NCBI RefSeq assembly: GCF_001310275.1
Contig: NZ_LGYZ01000081.1
Coordinates: 62,001 to 126,000, forward strand
Direction of reading: 5' to 3'
DNA length: 64,000 nt
Source: Nocardia arizonensis
Lineage (GTDB): Bacteria; Actinomycetota; Actinomycetes; Mycobacteriales; Mycobacteriaceae
The notes beneath the pieces were generated by a model. The model searched no databases and was not told the origin of the DNA. It worked only from the letters and a program-made list of their open reading frames with translations. Below, in pieces: positions 16,713 through 24,588 of this stretch (position 1 is the first letter of the stretch; each line of letters begins with the position of its first letter). Made by a program: the position numbers and the translations under genes.

Positions 16713-16922
16713 ATGCATTCGCCTGCCATGTCCCAGCTCGTCGCCCAGGTCGAGCAGGAAGCCCACCAGGCGCCGACGGTGCCATTCACGATCGACCAAG
16801 CGCACAGGGTCATGCAGTTCCATGTCGCCTGCCGGGCGAAGCGCTGCCCGCGAAAGGCGGCGGCGCAGTTGGCGTTGGTGGATGCGGGGCGCGTGGTCCT
16901 CGCCGAGACCAAGCCGTCCTGA
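16713..16922 (+). CDS. Small conserved actinobacterial protein of unknown function
   Basis: The 69-residue protein starts at an ATG with GGGGAGA upstream; another ATG lies five codons later. It resembles short proteins found repeatedly in actinomycete accessory regions: [27 protein letters not shown] and a C-terminal LVDAGRVV. The [10 protein letters not shown] segment has two Cys, possibly a metal half-site. First gene of a four-gene plus-strand operon; its stop overlaps the next start (TGATG). Confidence 0.65.
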   Translation: MHSPAMSQLVAQVEQEAHQAPTVPFTIDQAHRVMQFHVACRAKRCPRKAAAQLALVDAGRVVLAETKPS

Positions 16923-17248
16923 TGGTCACTGACGTGCCCCCGATTCCGAAACCGCGCCGCATCCGGCATATCCGGATCGAGTCCGGTCCCTTGCGCTTGG
17001 ACTACCAAGCCACCGCGGAACAAGCCCAGCACGTCGCCGACGAACTGGCGCAGGGATGCCCCGAGTTCCGCGTCAGCGTCGATGACGACGTGCACGAAGA
17101 CCTGCCGCCGCTGCCGTGCGCCCGAACTCTGGGACTGACCACTCCCACACGCTGCGGAGCCGCTGCTCCATCCTCCCGAATCCATGTCCGAAAGGAACCC
17201 GCTCCACCGTGCCTTCCGATCGCCACACCTCCACCGTCTACGGTCTGA
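16922..17248 (+). CDS. Hypothetical protein
   Basis: The 108-residue protein is coupled to the previous gene by TGATG. The first 65 residues look like a genuine small domain ([20 protein letters not shown] followed by [17 protein letters not shown]). The remainder is Pro/Arg-rich with weak coding character and overlaps the next gene by 40 bases. I do not recognise a family. Confidence 0.5.
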   Translation: MVTDVPPIPKPRRIRHIRIESGPLRLDYQATAEQAQHVADELAQGCPEFRVSVDDDVHEDLPPLPCARTLGLTTPTRCGAAAPSSRIHVRKEPAPPCLPIATPPPSTV

Positions 17249-17772
17249 CACCGCAGCTGCCCTTCGCCTTCTCGGTGCCGCCGGTCGAGGCACAGCCCGA
17301 CCAGCCGCTGCCGGATGCGGGACCGGTGCTTCGTATCTGCGCTGGAGTGCAGGAACCGACCACGGTCCTGATGCGCTGCGTGCACGGATTGGTCGGCGAA
17401 TGGCGTCACGTCCATGAGCATGGTCGCAAGGACTCCGACTCGGTCGATGAGCAGCTGAATCTGCTCATCTGGCTGATCGATCGCGAAGCGGGCGGGCACA
17501 CCAAAGAGATTGCCCACCAGATGGATGCGCCGACCAGTCCCTCGTCCTACGGTCAGTGGGTCGCCTGGTTAGTCTGGCGCTACGTGCGCTATGCCCTGCG
17601 TCAGGACGATCCACAGCATCACGAGCGCGACGCCGCTGAACTGACCTGGTGTATCGAGGGACTCGACCAGTTGGTGACAGCGGTGCGGGCAGGGCGTATG
17701 CGGCTGCCCGACCAGGCGACCGAGATCTTCCCGCCGAGGTCGGTGCTGCCGGAGGCGGGACAGGGATCGTGA
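17209..17772 (+). CDS. Hypothetical helical protein
   Basis: The 187-residue protein starts at a GTG with AAAGGAA upstream, overlapping the previous gene. It is mostly alpha-helical and acidic, with [40 protein letters not shown] and [20 protein letters not shown]. No known domain is recognised. It probably belongs to the element's own small hypothetical set. Confidence 0.6.
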   Translation: MPSDRHTSTVYGLTPQLPFAFSVPPVEAQPDQPLPDAGPVLRICAGVQEPTTVLMRCVHGLVGEWRHVHEHGRKDSDSVDEQLNLLIWLIDREAGGHTKEIAHQMDAPTSPSSYGQWVAWLVWRYVRYALRQDDPQHHERDAAELTWCIEGLDQLVTAVRAGRMRLPDQATEIFPPRSVLPEAGQGS

Positions 17773-17857
17773 GCGGGGATCAGCAGCGTCGAGCGGTACC
17801 AGCCGAACGGCTGGTTCCTGCCGAGCGCCATCCGAGCTGAGGCTCGCCCTGTCCACC

Positions 17858-18187
17858 ATGGCGAACTGGTTGGTCGCGATCCTGCTGCTGTCCGCAACGA
17901 TGGGGCTGGCGGGGATCGTCTGCTTCCGAGCCGGAAGGTGGCGCAGTGCCCACCGGTTGGGTGGGCACTGCGACGACCAGACTTCTCGTCACTGTGACAG
18001 CTTGGACGTCGAGGTCGACCCCAACGAAGCGGAGGCGGATACGATCGTGCTTGAGCTGCCGCCGAGCAGCCATCGCGCCGGGCGGATAGCGACGCACGAT
18101 GCGCCGACCGAGTTTCTGCCGCGGGTGCAGGACATCCGTCCGCCTGTTCGCCGGACGCCGATACGGAGACCGCCTTGGATGGGGTAA
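17858..18187 (+). CDS. Single-pass membrane protein, unknown
   Basis: The 109-residue protein has one N-terminal transmembrane helix (WLVAILLLSATMGLAGIVCF, residues 4-23) followed by a basic stop-transfer and a soluble tail containing an acidic stretch (EVDPNEAEAD). No family recognised. It is the last gene of the operon and converges on the STAND gene with an 18-bp gap. The ribosome site is weak. Confidence 0.5.
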   Translation: MANWLVAILLLSATMGLAGIVCFRAGRWRSAHRLGGHCDDQTSRHCDSLDVEVDPNEAEADTIVLELPPSSHRAGRIATHDAPTEFLPRVQDIRPPVRRTPIRRPPWMG

Positions 18188-18205
18188 AGGTCTCAAATTT
18201 ATGCC

Positions 18206-21046
18206 CTATACGGGATGGGCGCTTTCAAGTTGAATTGCCTCATTAACCGCCTCAGCTGCGGACCTTCTATTTCCTACTAGCGCATAACAGCCGGAGATGG
18301 CACGGAGGTCAGCGGCAAGAAGCATTGGATATATTTGCGCACCGCCGCGTGCGAGTTTTCGGAGTATGTCGATTGACTCACTATATGTATCAATCGCGTC
18401 GGGCATCTGACCCAACCTCTGTTGGCAGGTAGCGAGTCGAGAAAGATTCATAGAGGACTTCACTAAGAGTGTTCTGCGCTGCGGGGCTGTCCGTGCCAAA
18501 TTTACGGCACTGCGCCACTCGACCGCAGCCGCCTCTAAAGCCTGCTCTGCAATTCGATACTCTCCAAGAGTGCATTGGATTCGACCATAAATGTCGAAAG
18601 CCTCCGGAATGGCAAGAAGCAGCATTTCGTCATCGATTGAGATTCTCCGCAAAGTTGAAGCCGCGCCATCGTTTGAAAGTCTAGCTGAGCCGATATCCGG
18701 TGCACGAAGTAGCATGCTCCAGTTCGAAACTCGTGAATGCAGCGTGGTCAACCGCTGATCTTTTGGTCCATCAACCATTTGAATGAACTGATCGAGCGCG
18801 ATGCTCGCTGGCGACATCAATTCTGTCAAAGTAAAGCGACCATTCGACCCTCTCTCGACAGTTTCCGCGACAACAAAATAGCTGACTAGAAGATTGCCGA
18901 GGCGATGTATGTATGCTGGATCCTCGCGGTCGCTAGCCAGAGCGAGCGCGACAGCGCGAATGCCAGTTTTGGCAGCTTGCTTCAACTTTCCCAGATGGAG
19001 GCGAACATCCGCAAGCTCCATCGTCATCGTCGCAGCACGACCAGAAATTGATGACAACGGCGCTTTGCTAGCATTCTTACGGAAGCCAAATAAGATTGTG
19101 GAAGCTTGGCCAAGCTGCGTGGCGGCTTCATCGTAGCGTTCCAAAGCAGCCAAAGGCCATCCGAGATCAGCCTTCGCTAATTGCACCAGAATGCTATCCC
19201 ATATGAAGTTTTTTCGGGATAGAGCATCCACTCTAGCCTCGTATGCCGCATTTGCGGCGTCCAGTGCTGCTTCGAAATTTCCGCAGACAGATGATGAGTG
19301 GCGTAAGCCGGAATAAGCTTCAGCGAGTCTCGACAGCCATACCTTGCTATCTTCCGAGTCCGCTACGGTAGCCAAGAGGTCGCTTGCCTTCTCATACGCA
19401 GGCACCGCGCGGTCATGAAGACCTGCCATTGCAAAGTGTTGCGCCATCTTCAACGTTATAAGCGCCTTAGAGCCCTCGGAATTGGGGTGGTCGGGAAAAT
19501 TCTGAAGAAGCCGTTCAGCCATGAAGGCAGTTCCAGCGTCGACGCCGCGATCGGCAGGAATTTCGCCCCTAACGATAAGGCGCGCAAATTCGAGTCTGGC
19601 TATACGAGGCAATGTTTCTATGCGTGCAATTGTTGTCAAGACATTCGAGCCAGCACGTAGCGCCATTTCAGGGGCTGCGGACACAATTATCCCGAGAACA
19701 GGCACAAGATGCAACCACCTACTTGAGGAGTCGGCGAGAAGCCCAAGAGCTCGTGACAAGATGTGATCTGATGTACCATCCCGCACGTCTGACATCACCC
19801 TGAATAGAAGCTGCTCAGCCCAAGGATGCGCGCCCTTATCCGACGCCGACGAAGTTGCGAAGCATTGTGCAAGATAATCTTCAGCCAGTCGATCGGGGTA
19901 CAGCGGTTCAAGTGCATAGCCGGATTCACTCGGGGGGTAGCATGTCGAGTGGTCTGCGATTACACGCTCTACCGAAATATTACTTCCGAGTGTTCGTAGA
20001 GCAGAACTCAGTGCGGTCAATGCTGCGCCATACAGTGCAGGTCCGATGAAGCCAGCTACAAATACAACAGCCGCCATTACATCGGGGGGTGTTAAAAAAT
20101 CCGCTCCTCTAATGCGGTTCTCGTACAAGGTAGCCCAGTGCAGCCGTTCGCGGCGCATCAAATAGGCAGAGATGCTGGTCGGATCGGCAGGGGTAGTTAC
20201 GATCTGATTGATGCGCGCATCGACGGCCATCAGGGCAGCCATATGGATAGTTAGAATAGAGCCGAATTCGTCCTCGCCGAGGACTGTCGGCGGATGAATA
20301 GAGGCCGTCTCACCTGGGGAGAGACCATAATGACGTGCGAAGCAGTCCCGGCCAGTCAAGAACATGCGGCGGCGCTCGTGCATACTATCGGTATCGGTGA
20401 CCGCATGCAGCTGATACGTGTCCGCCTGGATACGTCGCCCTTCGATTGCCGCATGTAGAGCTGGCCAGAGACGACTACTGCGCGCAAGTAACAGCACACG
20501 AGTTGGAATGTTCTTGTGGTAGAGCAATGCATTACTGAGAAGCCACATGAGGTGGTGAAGAGGCCAACGATCGGCGTAGTCGACAATCAAGAGCAGACCC
20601 GCGGCACCGTCCAGACGAAGATCCTGGCTGCCTGGTTGCGGCAGCACTGCCCCTGCTCCGGGAATCGCGGTGACGATCTTCCAGCCCTTCGCGACCGCCT
20701 CGCTGGCGAATTCAGCGGCCAGACGCGTCTTACCCTGCCCGCCCGGTCCGTGGAGCCAGCGGACAGCTAACCGGGGGCTGGAGCGGCACCAGGTGTGCAA
20801 GTCGTCACGCTCCACCCTTCGCCCGGTGAATTCAACCACTCCGTATCGCGCATTAAGCATCCGACTGGGAAGCGCAGTCAGCCAGGAAGACCGTGGAGAT
20901 TCAACCTGCCGATGATTCAGCAGCAGATATAGCGGGCTGCCGTTTCCGAGCACATGTACGTCAGCCCCGATCGCGCCATATGCATATCCGGCGACAGCTG
21001 TGACATACTGATTGATTTGCGCTTGACCGGTATCAGTGCTATCCAT
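18206..21046 (-). CDS. STAND NTPase with TPR-like repeats and N-terminal amyloid-like motif
   Basis: The 946-residue protein has Walker A GPGGQGKTRLA near 100-110, Walker B LLLIVDYADR at 151-160, then a winged-helix-like region. More than 450 residues of helical repeats fill the C-terminal half (for example ALERYDEAATQLGQA, ALDAANAAYEARVDAL), as in NB-ARC/TPR immune receptors. The first 50 residues lack an enzymatic domain but contain QYVTAVAGYAYGAIGADV (12-31). The two upstream proteins carry an alignable motif at their C-termini. In known bacterial systems such receptors sense infection with the repeats and nucleate partner effectors through matching prion-like motifs. The start overlaps the upstream stop by eight bases. 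AT-rich compared with neighbours. Confidence 0.75.
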   Translation of the reverse strand: MDSTDTGQAQINQYVTAVAGYAYGAIGADVHVLGNGSPLYLLLNHRQVESPRSSWLTALPSRMLNARYGVVEFTGRRVERDDLHTWCRSSPRLAVRWLHGPGGQGKTRLAAEFASEAVAKGWKIVTAIPGAGAVLPQPGSQDLRLDGAAGLLLIVDYADRWPLHHLMWLLSNALLYHKNIPTRVLLLARSSRLWPALHAAIEGRRIQADTYQLHAVTDTDSMHERRRMFLTGRDCFARHYGLSPGETASIHPPTVLGEDEFGSILTIHMAALMAVDARINQIVTTPADPTSISAYLMRRERLHWATLYENRIRGADFLTPPDVMAAVVFVAGFIGPALYGAALTALSSALRTLGSNISVERVIADHSTCYPPSESGYALEPLYPDRLAEDYLAQCFATSSASDKGAHPWAEQLLFRVMSDVRDGTSDHILSRALGLLADSSSRWLHLVPVLGIIVSAAPEMALRAGSNVLTTIARIETLPRIARLEFARLIVRGEIPADRGVDAGTAFMAERLLQNFPDHPNSEGSKALITLKMAQHFAMAGLHDRAVPAYEKASDLLATVADSEDSKVWLSRLAEAYSGLRHSSSVCGNFEAALDAANAAYEARVDALSRKNFIWDSILVQLAKADLGWPLAALERYDEAATQLGQASTILFGFRKNASKAPLSSISGRAATMTMELADVRLHLGKLKQAAKTGIRAVALALASDREDPAYIHRLGNLLVSYFVVAETVERGSNGRFTLTELMSPASIALDQFIQMVDGPKDQRLTTLHSRVSNWSMLLRAPDIGSARLSNDGAASTLRRISIDDEMLLLAIPEAFDIYGRIQCTLGEYRIAEQALEAAAVEWRSAVNLARTAPQRRTLLVKSSMNLSRLATCQQRLGQMPDAIDTYSESIDILRKLARGGAQIYPMLLAADLRAISGCYALVGNRRSAAEAVNEAIQLESAHPV

Positions 21047-21887
21047 TTGGCTCGGTCGACTCCGGTGGCTGAGGCGGCTTAAACTGTTGCGGAGTCGAAT
21101 AATGATGGTGAATTACATTGCCACCAATAGATCCGGAAGTCTGACTGAAAATTCCGGTTACATACTGAGTTACGTCACCCTCGAACTTGTTGGTCGGCTG
21201 CTTTTCTTCGTGATCGTCCATATCGGTGCTGTCATCCATATTTCCACTGTACGGATCGCCGAAGGCGGATTCCAGTTCCACTGGCGGATTCGTACGGTCC
21301 GAGGAAATATCGACGTCAACCAGTGACTCGGTCGAATTTTCATCTTGCCGAGCTTGACCTATGACAGGATCCTGAATTGTTCTTCTCAACTGTTCAAACC
21401 CGCCGCTCATCTCTGCACCTAACAGTATATCTGCCAACATTTGCCGTATATCGGTAACTCTATTTGTAAATTGCCGACTGCCATCCGGCAGACCGCAGAG
21501 GTCGCGAAGATACTTAGCCCACTTAGCGTGATTCTGTCCGTGCCCCTCATAGCCGGTTATCTCAATTCTGGCTTCCAGAGAAAAGGGGTACAGACCATAT
21601 AGAATGGATGCTGCGTCTCGCCAGGTGACTTTAGACTCTCTACTAATGTCGGTCAGTCGAGTGTTCGGCAGAAATTTGATGGCCTCTTGCAAGCCAAGCT
21701 TGATGGCTTCGATCATTGTAGTATCGCGCTGGTCGGAACCCTTATAGAGTCCACCGATAACCCGGAAGAGGATCTTGAAATCCTTTGGTTCGCCTTGAGT
21801 GCGAAAAATCTCGTCGATCGTGCGAAGACGTAGATCATGAAGCTCGCCAGCCAGCTCGACCTGATCAGAGTGTATTGGACTCCCCAT
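21039..21887 (-). CDS. Putative effector/adaptor with C-terminal GGNVIHHHY motif
   Basis: The 282-residue protein is mostly helical in its first 170 residues (LAGELHDLRLRTIDEIF, MIEAIKLGLQEAIKFLP, ILYGLYPFSLEARIEI). An acidic low-complexity linker follows, then a hydrophobic/Gly motif near 240-263 (TQYVTGIFSQTS, GSIGGNVIHHHY). The motif aligns without gaps to the STAND N-terminus (QYVT, six to eight residues, G-I-G, V). The N-terminal domain is not one I recognise. Operon with the STAND gene suggests it is a signalling partner, perhaps the effector. Confidence 0.6.
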   Translation of the reverse strand: MGSPIHSDQVELAGELHDLRLRTIDEIFRTQGEPKDFKILFRVIGGLYKGSDQRDTTMIEAIKLGLQEAIKFLPNTRLTDISRESKVTWRDAASILYGLYPFSLEARIEITGYEGHGQNHAKWAKYLRDLCGLPDGSRQFTNRVTDIRQMLADILLGAEMSGGFEQLRRTIQDPVIGQARQDENSTESLVDVDISSDRTNPPVELESAFGDPYSGNMDDSTDMDDHEEKQPTNKFEGDVTQYVTGIFSQTSGSIGGNVIHHHYSTPQQFKPPQPPESTEPNG

Positions 21888-21964
21888 CAGGTAAGTATGC
21901 CACGCTCCGGTCTACGTGACCAGTTCTCGTGAAGACCTGATCCTTCGAACATCAGGCGGGAATC

Positions 21965-22648
21965 TTATTCGGATCGCTGCGGATTGCCTTGGCCGTGTGG
22001 AGGATAGTGATGGTGGATAACATTGCCACCGATAACGCCCGTTGCTATTTCGCCCGGCCTTCCGGATATGCCACCGATGATCGTTTGCACGGTGGCGGCG
22101 TTGCCGAATGACCGGTCTCGATTTTGACGTGCTTGATCGGCTTCCAATTGACTCCTGCCCCATTCTGTGGCCATGAACTGAACAACCTGGGCAGTCGTGT
22201 TGGAGTCGAATTGGTTGTCCAGTAGCGCTTCCCCAAGGGCGCTGCCTAGCTCTGCTGCACCTCGATTGCCATCGCCCAAGTACTTAACTCCCATTCGCAT
22301 AAGGCGCCAGGCTTCATCGGGATCTGCATTTAGCATTGCGGGAATCATGGTTGTCCACATCGGATACTCATTGCTGCGAAGGTGGTACTCGACCGAAATG
22401 AGGCTCTCCATTACGTAAGCCGCGACGTCCGAATTTTGAGTTGGGAGCTGCTTCATATCATGCAACAGCTCCACCATTTCGGTTCGCCACTTATGATTCA
22501 GCGGCAAATCGGTGTAGTCGCGCTCTAGGTAGGTCTGCGCCCGACCGATAATTTGCTCAGACTCCAGACCATTCAAACTTGATTCCTTCCCAGAATGGTC
22601 TTGCCTACGTTCGCGGAACGAATCATTATCTTGCGAATGTCTTCCCAT
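21965..22648 (-). CDS. Second putative partner protein with C-terminal GGNVIHHHY motif
   Basis: The 227-residue protein is first in the three-gene operon, with AGGAAAA before its ATG. The body (residues 25-180) is helical: IIGRAQTYLERDYTDLP, MVELLHDMKQLP, YVMESLISVEYHLRS, DEAWRLMRMGVKYLG. It ends with VQTIIGGISG, GVIGGNVIHHHYPP near 187-217, the same terminal box as the next protein. The DNA encoding the box is also visibly similar between the two genes, pointing to duplication or exchange. The fold of the body is unknown. It may be a second effector or a regulator. Confidence 0.6.
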   Translation of the reverse strand: MGRHSQDNDSFRERRQDHSGKESSLNGLESEQIIGRAQTYLERDYTDLPLNHKWRTEMVELLHDMKQLPTQNSDVAAYVMESLISVEYHLRSNEYPMWTTMIPAMLNADPDEAWRLMRMGVKYLGDGNRGAAELGSALGEALLDNQFDSNTTAQVVQFMATEWGRSQLEADQARQNRDRSFGNAATVQTIIGGISGRPGEIATGVIGGNVIHHHYPPHGQGNPQRSE

Positions 22649-22664
22649 ATGAAGTTTTCCTATT

Positions 22665-22700
22665 TAATTCTGGGTTTATATAATCACGTTTAGTGATCTC
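22665..22700 (-). promoter_or_regulatory. AT-rich promoter with ATCAC/GTGAT dyad for the STAND operon
   Basis: On the minus strand a TATATA-type -10 box lies about 26-33 bases before the start of the 227-residue gene. Directly upstream is a perfect 5-bp dyad ATCAC-GTTTA-GTGAT at 22683-22697, a candidate operator overlapping the -10/-35 spacer. The AT-rich stretch is unusual for this GC-rich window. Confidence 0.4.
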
Positions 22701-22741
22701 GGTCAATAGCGCGTAGCTGTCACTGCCCTCCTGATGCAAGC

Positions 22742-22828
22742 ACTTCCGGTCCGACTTCCTTGTAGAGTTCCCTGCACTTTCTCTGAGCCAGGACTACCGG
22801 AAGTCATCAGGGAAGTCGTCAGGGAAGC
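22742..22828. repeat. Two inverted arrays of GGAAGT boxes at 12-bp pitch
   Basis: On the plus strand ACTTCC occurs at 22742 and 22754 and AGTTCC at 22766. GGAAGT occurs at 22799 and 22811 and GGAAGC at 22823. Each array has exact 12-bp spacing and the two arrays face each other. The outer pair extends to a 9-bp perfect inverted repeat (ACTTCCGGT with ACCGGAAGT), and the right array includes a 12-bp tandem repeat differing at one base. The layout resembles iterons or cooperative regulator operators. It lies between the divergent STAND operon and SprT-like gene. Confidence 0.6.
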
Positions 22829-22865
22829 AACTGAATAGGGGTCGGAGTCCTGGGATCGTGGGGTC

Positions 22866-23687
22866 GTGCTCCCTTTTGGAGCCTCTTCCCACTACAGAAA
22901 CGAAGATCCATTGTTCACCAATTCAGCTTCCGAGAGCGTCGGTCTCCCCACCACCGCCTACCGCGACCAGATGGACACGGCGAAACTCGTACTCCTGGAG
23001 GTGACCGCTCGCCGCAGCGACGCCTTGCCCGGTCTGACGGAGTACCTCCAGGACAGTGTGCATATCGACAGCGGCGACGTCGGTCCTCATCAGGCGCACG
23101 GCTGGTTCTACCCCGGTGCCTGGCAGCACGAAGGGCACGACATCGACGAGATCTTCTTGAACGCCGATCTTCGCCGTGGCACCGGGGACCGCTACACCGC
23201 CGAAGACTGGCTCGTCACGCTGGTGCACGAAGCCGCCCACGCGTGGAACCACCTGTGCGCCGTGAAGGGCACTTCCAACCGTGGTCGCTACCACAACCGG
23301 AGGTTCGCCGAGGTCGCCATGGCGCTCGGTCTGCATGTCACCAAGCACCGCGTGCACGGGCACATCACTCCGTGCCTCCGGCCGGATGCGCAGGTCGACT
23401 ACGCCGATCTGATCGCTTTGCTGGACAAGTCGCTGGTGATGGTGCGCGAGCCGAAGTGGGTGCGACGGACGCCCAAGGGAAGCGGTGTCGGTGCGGCGTC
23501 GACCGGAACGGCGACGCTGACCACGGATGAGAGCGTCGCCAAGTACATCTTCGCCGCCTGTGCCTGCCGCACGGCTCGTGGCGGCCTGGTGACGATCCGC
23601 ATCGCCAAAGGTTCCTGGCGCGACGGTGTGGCGATCACCTGCTCGGCATGTGGTCAGCGCTTCCGAGTCTCGACCAGCGCCGGTTAA
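22866..23687 (+). CDS. SprT-like zinc metalloprotease
   Basis: The 273-residue protein carries the SprT/SPRTN-type zinc motif LVHEAAHAWNH near residues 119-129, followed by GRYHNRRFAEVAMALGL, as in element-borne SprT-like domains. A C-terminal zinc-ribbon-like pair appears as CACR and ITCSACGQRF. The family includes proteases acting on DNA-protein crosslinks; element versions are linked to conjugation or DNA processing but are poorly studied. The start is uncertain: GTG at 22866 is used; a TTG 15 codons later is possible. Confidence 0.75.
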   Translation: MLPFGASSHYRNEDPLFTNSASESVGLPTTAYRDQMDTAKLVLLEVTARRSDALPGLTEYLQDSVHIDSGDVGPHQAHGWFYPGAWQHEGHDIDEIFLNADLRRGTGDRYTAEDWLVTLVHEAAHAWNHLCAVKGTSNRGRYHNRRFAEVAMALGLHVTKHRVHGHITPCLRPDAQVDYADLIALLDKSLVMVREPKWVRRTPKGSGVGAASTGTATLTTDESVAKYIFAACACRTARGGLVTIRIAKGSWRDGVAITCSACGQRFRVSTSAG

Positions 23688-23712
23688 TACCAGAACTCCC
23701 GAACCGAGAGCG

Positions 23713-23743
23713 TCGCGTGGTGGCGGTACGTGCCACCACGCGA
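23713..23743. terminator. 12-bp perfect hairpin before the lipoprotein gene
   Basis: TCGCGTGGTGGC at 23713-23724 pairs with GCCACCACGCGA at 23732-23743 around a seven-base loop. There is no T-run. It lies 25 bases after the SprT-like stop codon and 35 bases before the lipoprotein start, so it could separate two operons, stabilise an mRNA end, or act as an attenuator. Confidence 0.55.
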
Positions 23744-23778
23744 GGCGTTCATCTCGCCCCAGAAAAGAGGTAAACCCT

Positions 23779-24588
23779 ATGTCCCACAAACAAATCAAGT
23801 TCCGGGCGCATCCCGGCATCGCTGCCACCGTGGCAGCCACGACGGTGGCGGTCGGTCTGACCGCCTGTGCCGTCCCCACCCCTCCCGGCGACCTCGCCGA
23901 GCTGAAGAAGATCGCCGCCTCCTGCCCTGAAGGTCGCGAAGTCGCCGGACGCGCCGCCATCGACGTCAGCGGTGACCGACTGGAGGTCGCCGCCGACGAT
24001 GGAAGGCTCGCCCCGGTGCGGGCCCTCGCCGAACGGGTTGCGGTGTGTGGAGGTACCTTCCGTGCCGACATTTTCGGCGGTTCCGCCGGGGCGGTGTCGG
24101 CTGTCTACGACGGCGAACTGCACGCCCAGGGGGCAACCGAGAACGCCCGCCTGAAGCGGGTACCCAAGATGGTCGACGCCGTGATGGACACCGTGAAGGC
24201 GAACCTGCCCAAAGCCGCCGCCACCCTGTCCCGTGACGGCAAGGATGTCGTGTCGCAGCTCGGACTCGCCGCGGAATTCGGTCGCCAGCTCGATCCCGTC
24301 GGCACGCGCTACGTGCTGGATCTGGTCATCACCACCGACGGCGCACAGACGGTTGCGCCCTCGCTGACCGATTCGTCGCTGACCGTCGCCCGTGCCGAGC
24401 AGCTGGCACAGCAGGTCACGCCGGTCGATCTGACCGGTGCCACCGTCCGCATGACGGACATCGGCAAGGCACCGGGTCAGTCGTTCCCTTCGGACTACGT
24501 CAACGCGCTCAAGGCGTTTTTCCGGCTGCTGTGCGAAGCCACCAAAGCGGCGGCGTGCTTCATCGTGACCGATGCGGCGGTGCGGTAA
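23779..24588 (+). CDS. Secreted lipoprotein of unknown function
   Basis: The 269-residue protein starts at an ATG preceded by AAAAGAGG. Its signal peptide ends in a lipobox, VGLTAC, with Cys 30 as the lipidation site. The mature part alternates strands and helices (EVAGRAAIDVSGD, VCGGTFRADIFGG, VLDLVITTDG) and ends with two Cys. I do not recognise a family. It is coupled by TAATG overlap to the next membrane protein gene and both may sit in the cell envelope, perhaps as part of the transfer machinery. Confidence 0.65.
   Translation: MSHKQIKFRAHPGIAATVAATTVAVGLTACAVPTPPGDLAELKKIAASCPEGREVAGRAAIDVSGDRLEVAADDGRLAPVRALAERVAVCGGTFRADIFGGSAGAVSAVYDGELHAQGATENARLKRVPKMVDAVMDTVKANLPKAAATLSRDGKDVVSQLGLAAEFGRQLDPVGTRYVLDLVITTDGAQTVAPSLTDSSLTVARAEQLAQQVTPVDLTGATVRMTDIGKAPGQSFPSDYVNALKAFFRLLCEATKAAACFIVTDAAVR

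Noticed and set aside
17769..17840. 23-codon GTG ORF overlapping the stop of the gene ending at 17772
   Set aside because: The overlap could mean coupling, but the peptide ([23 protein letters not shown]) has no features and is within chance length for GC-rich DNA.
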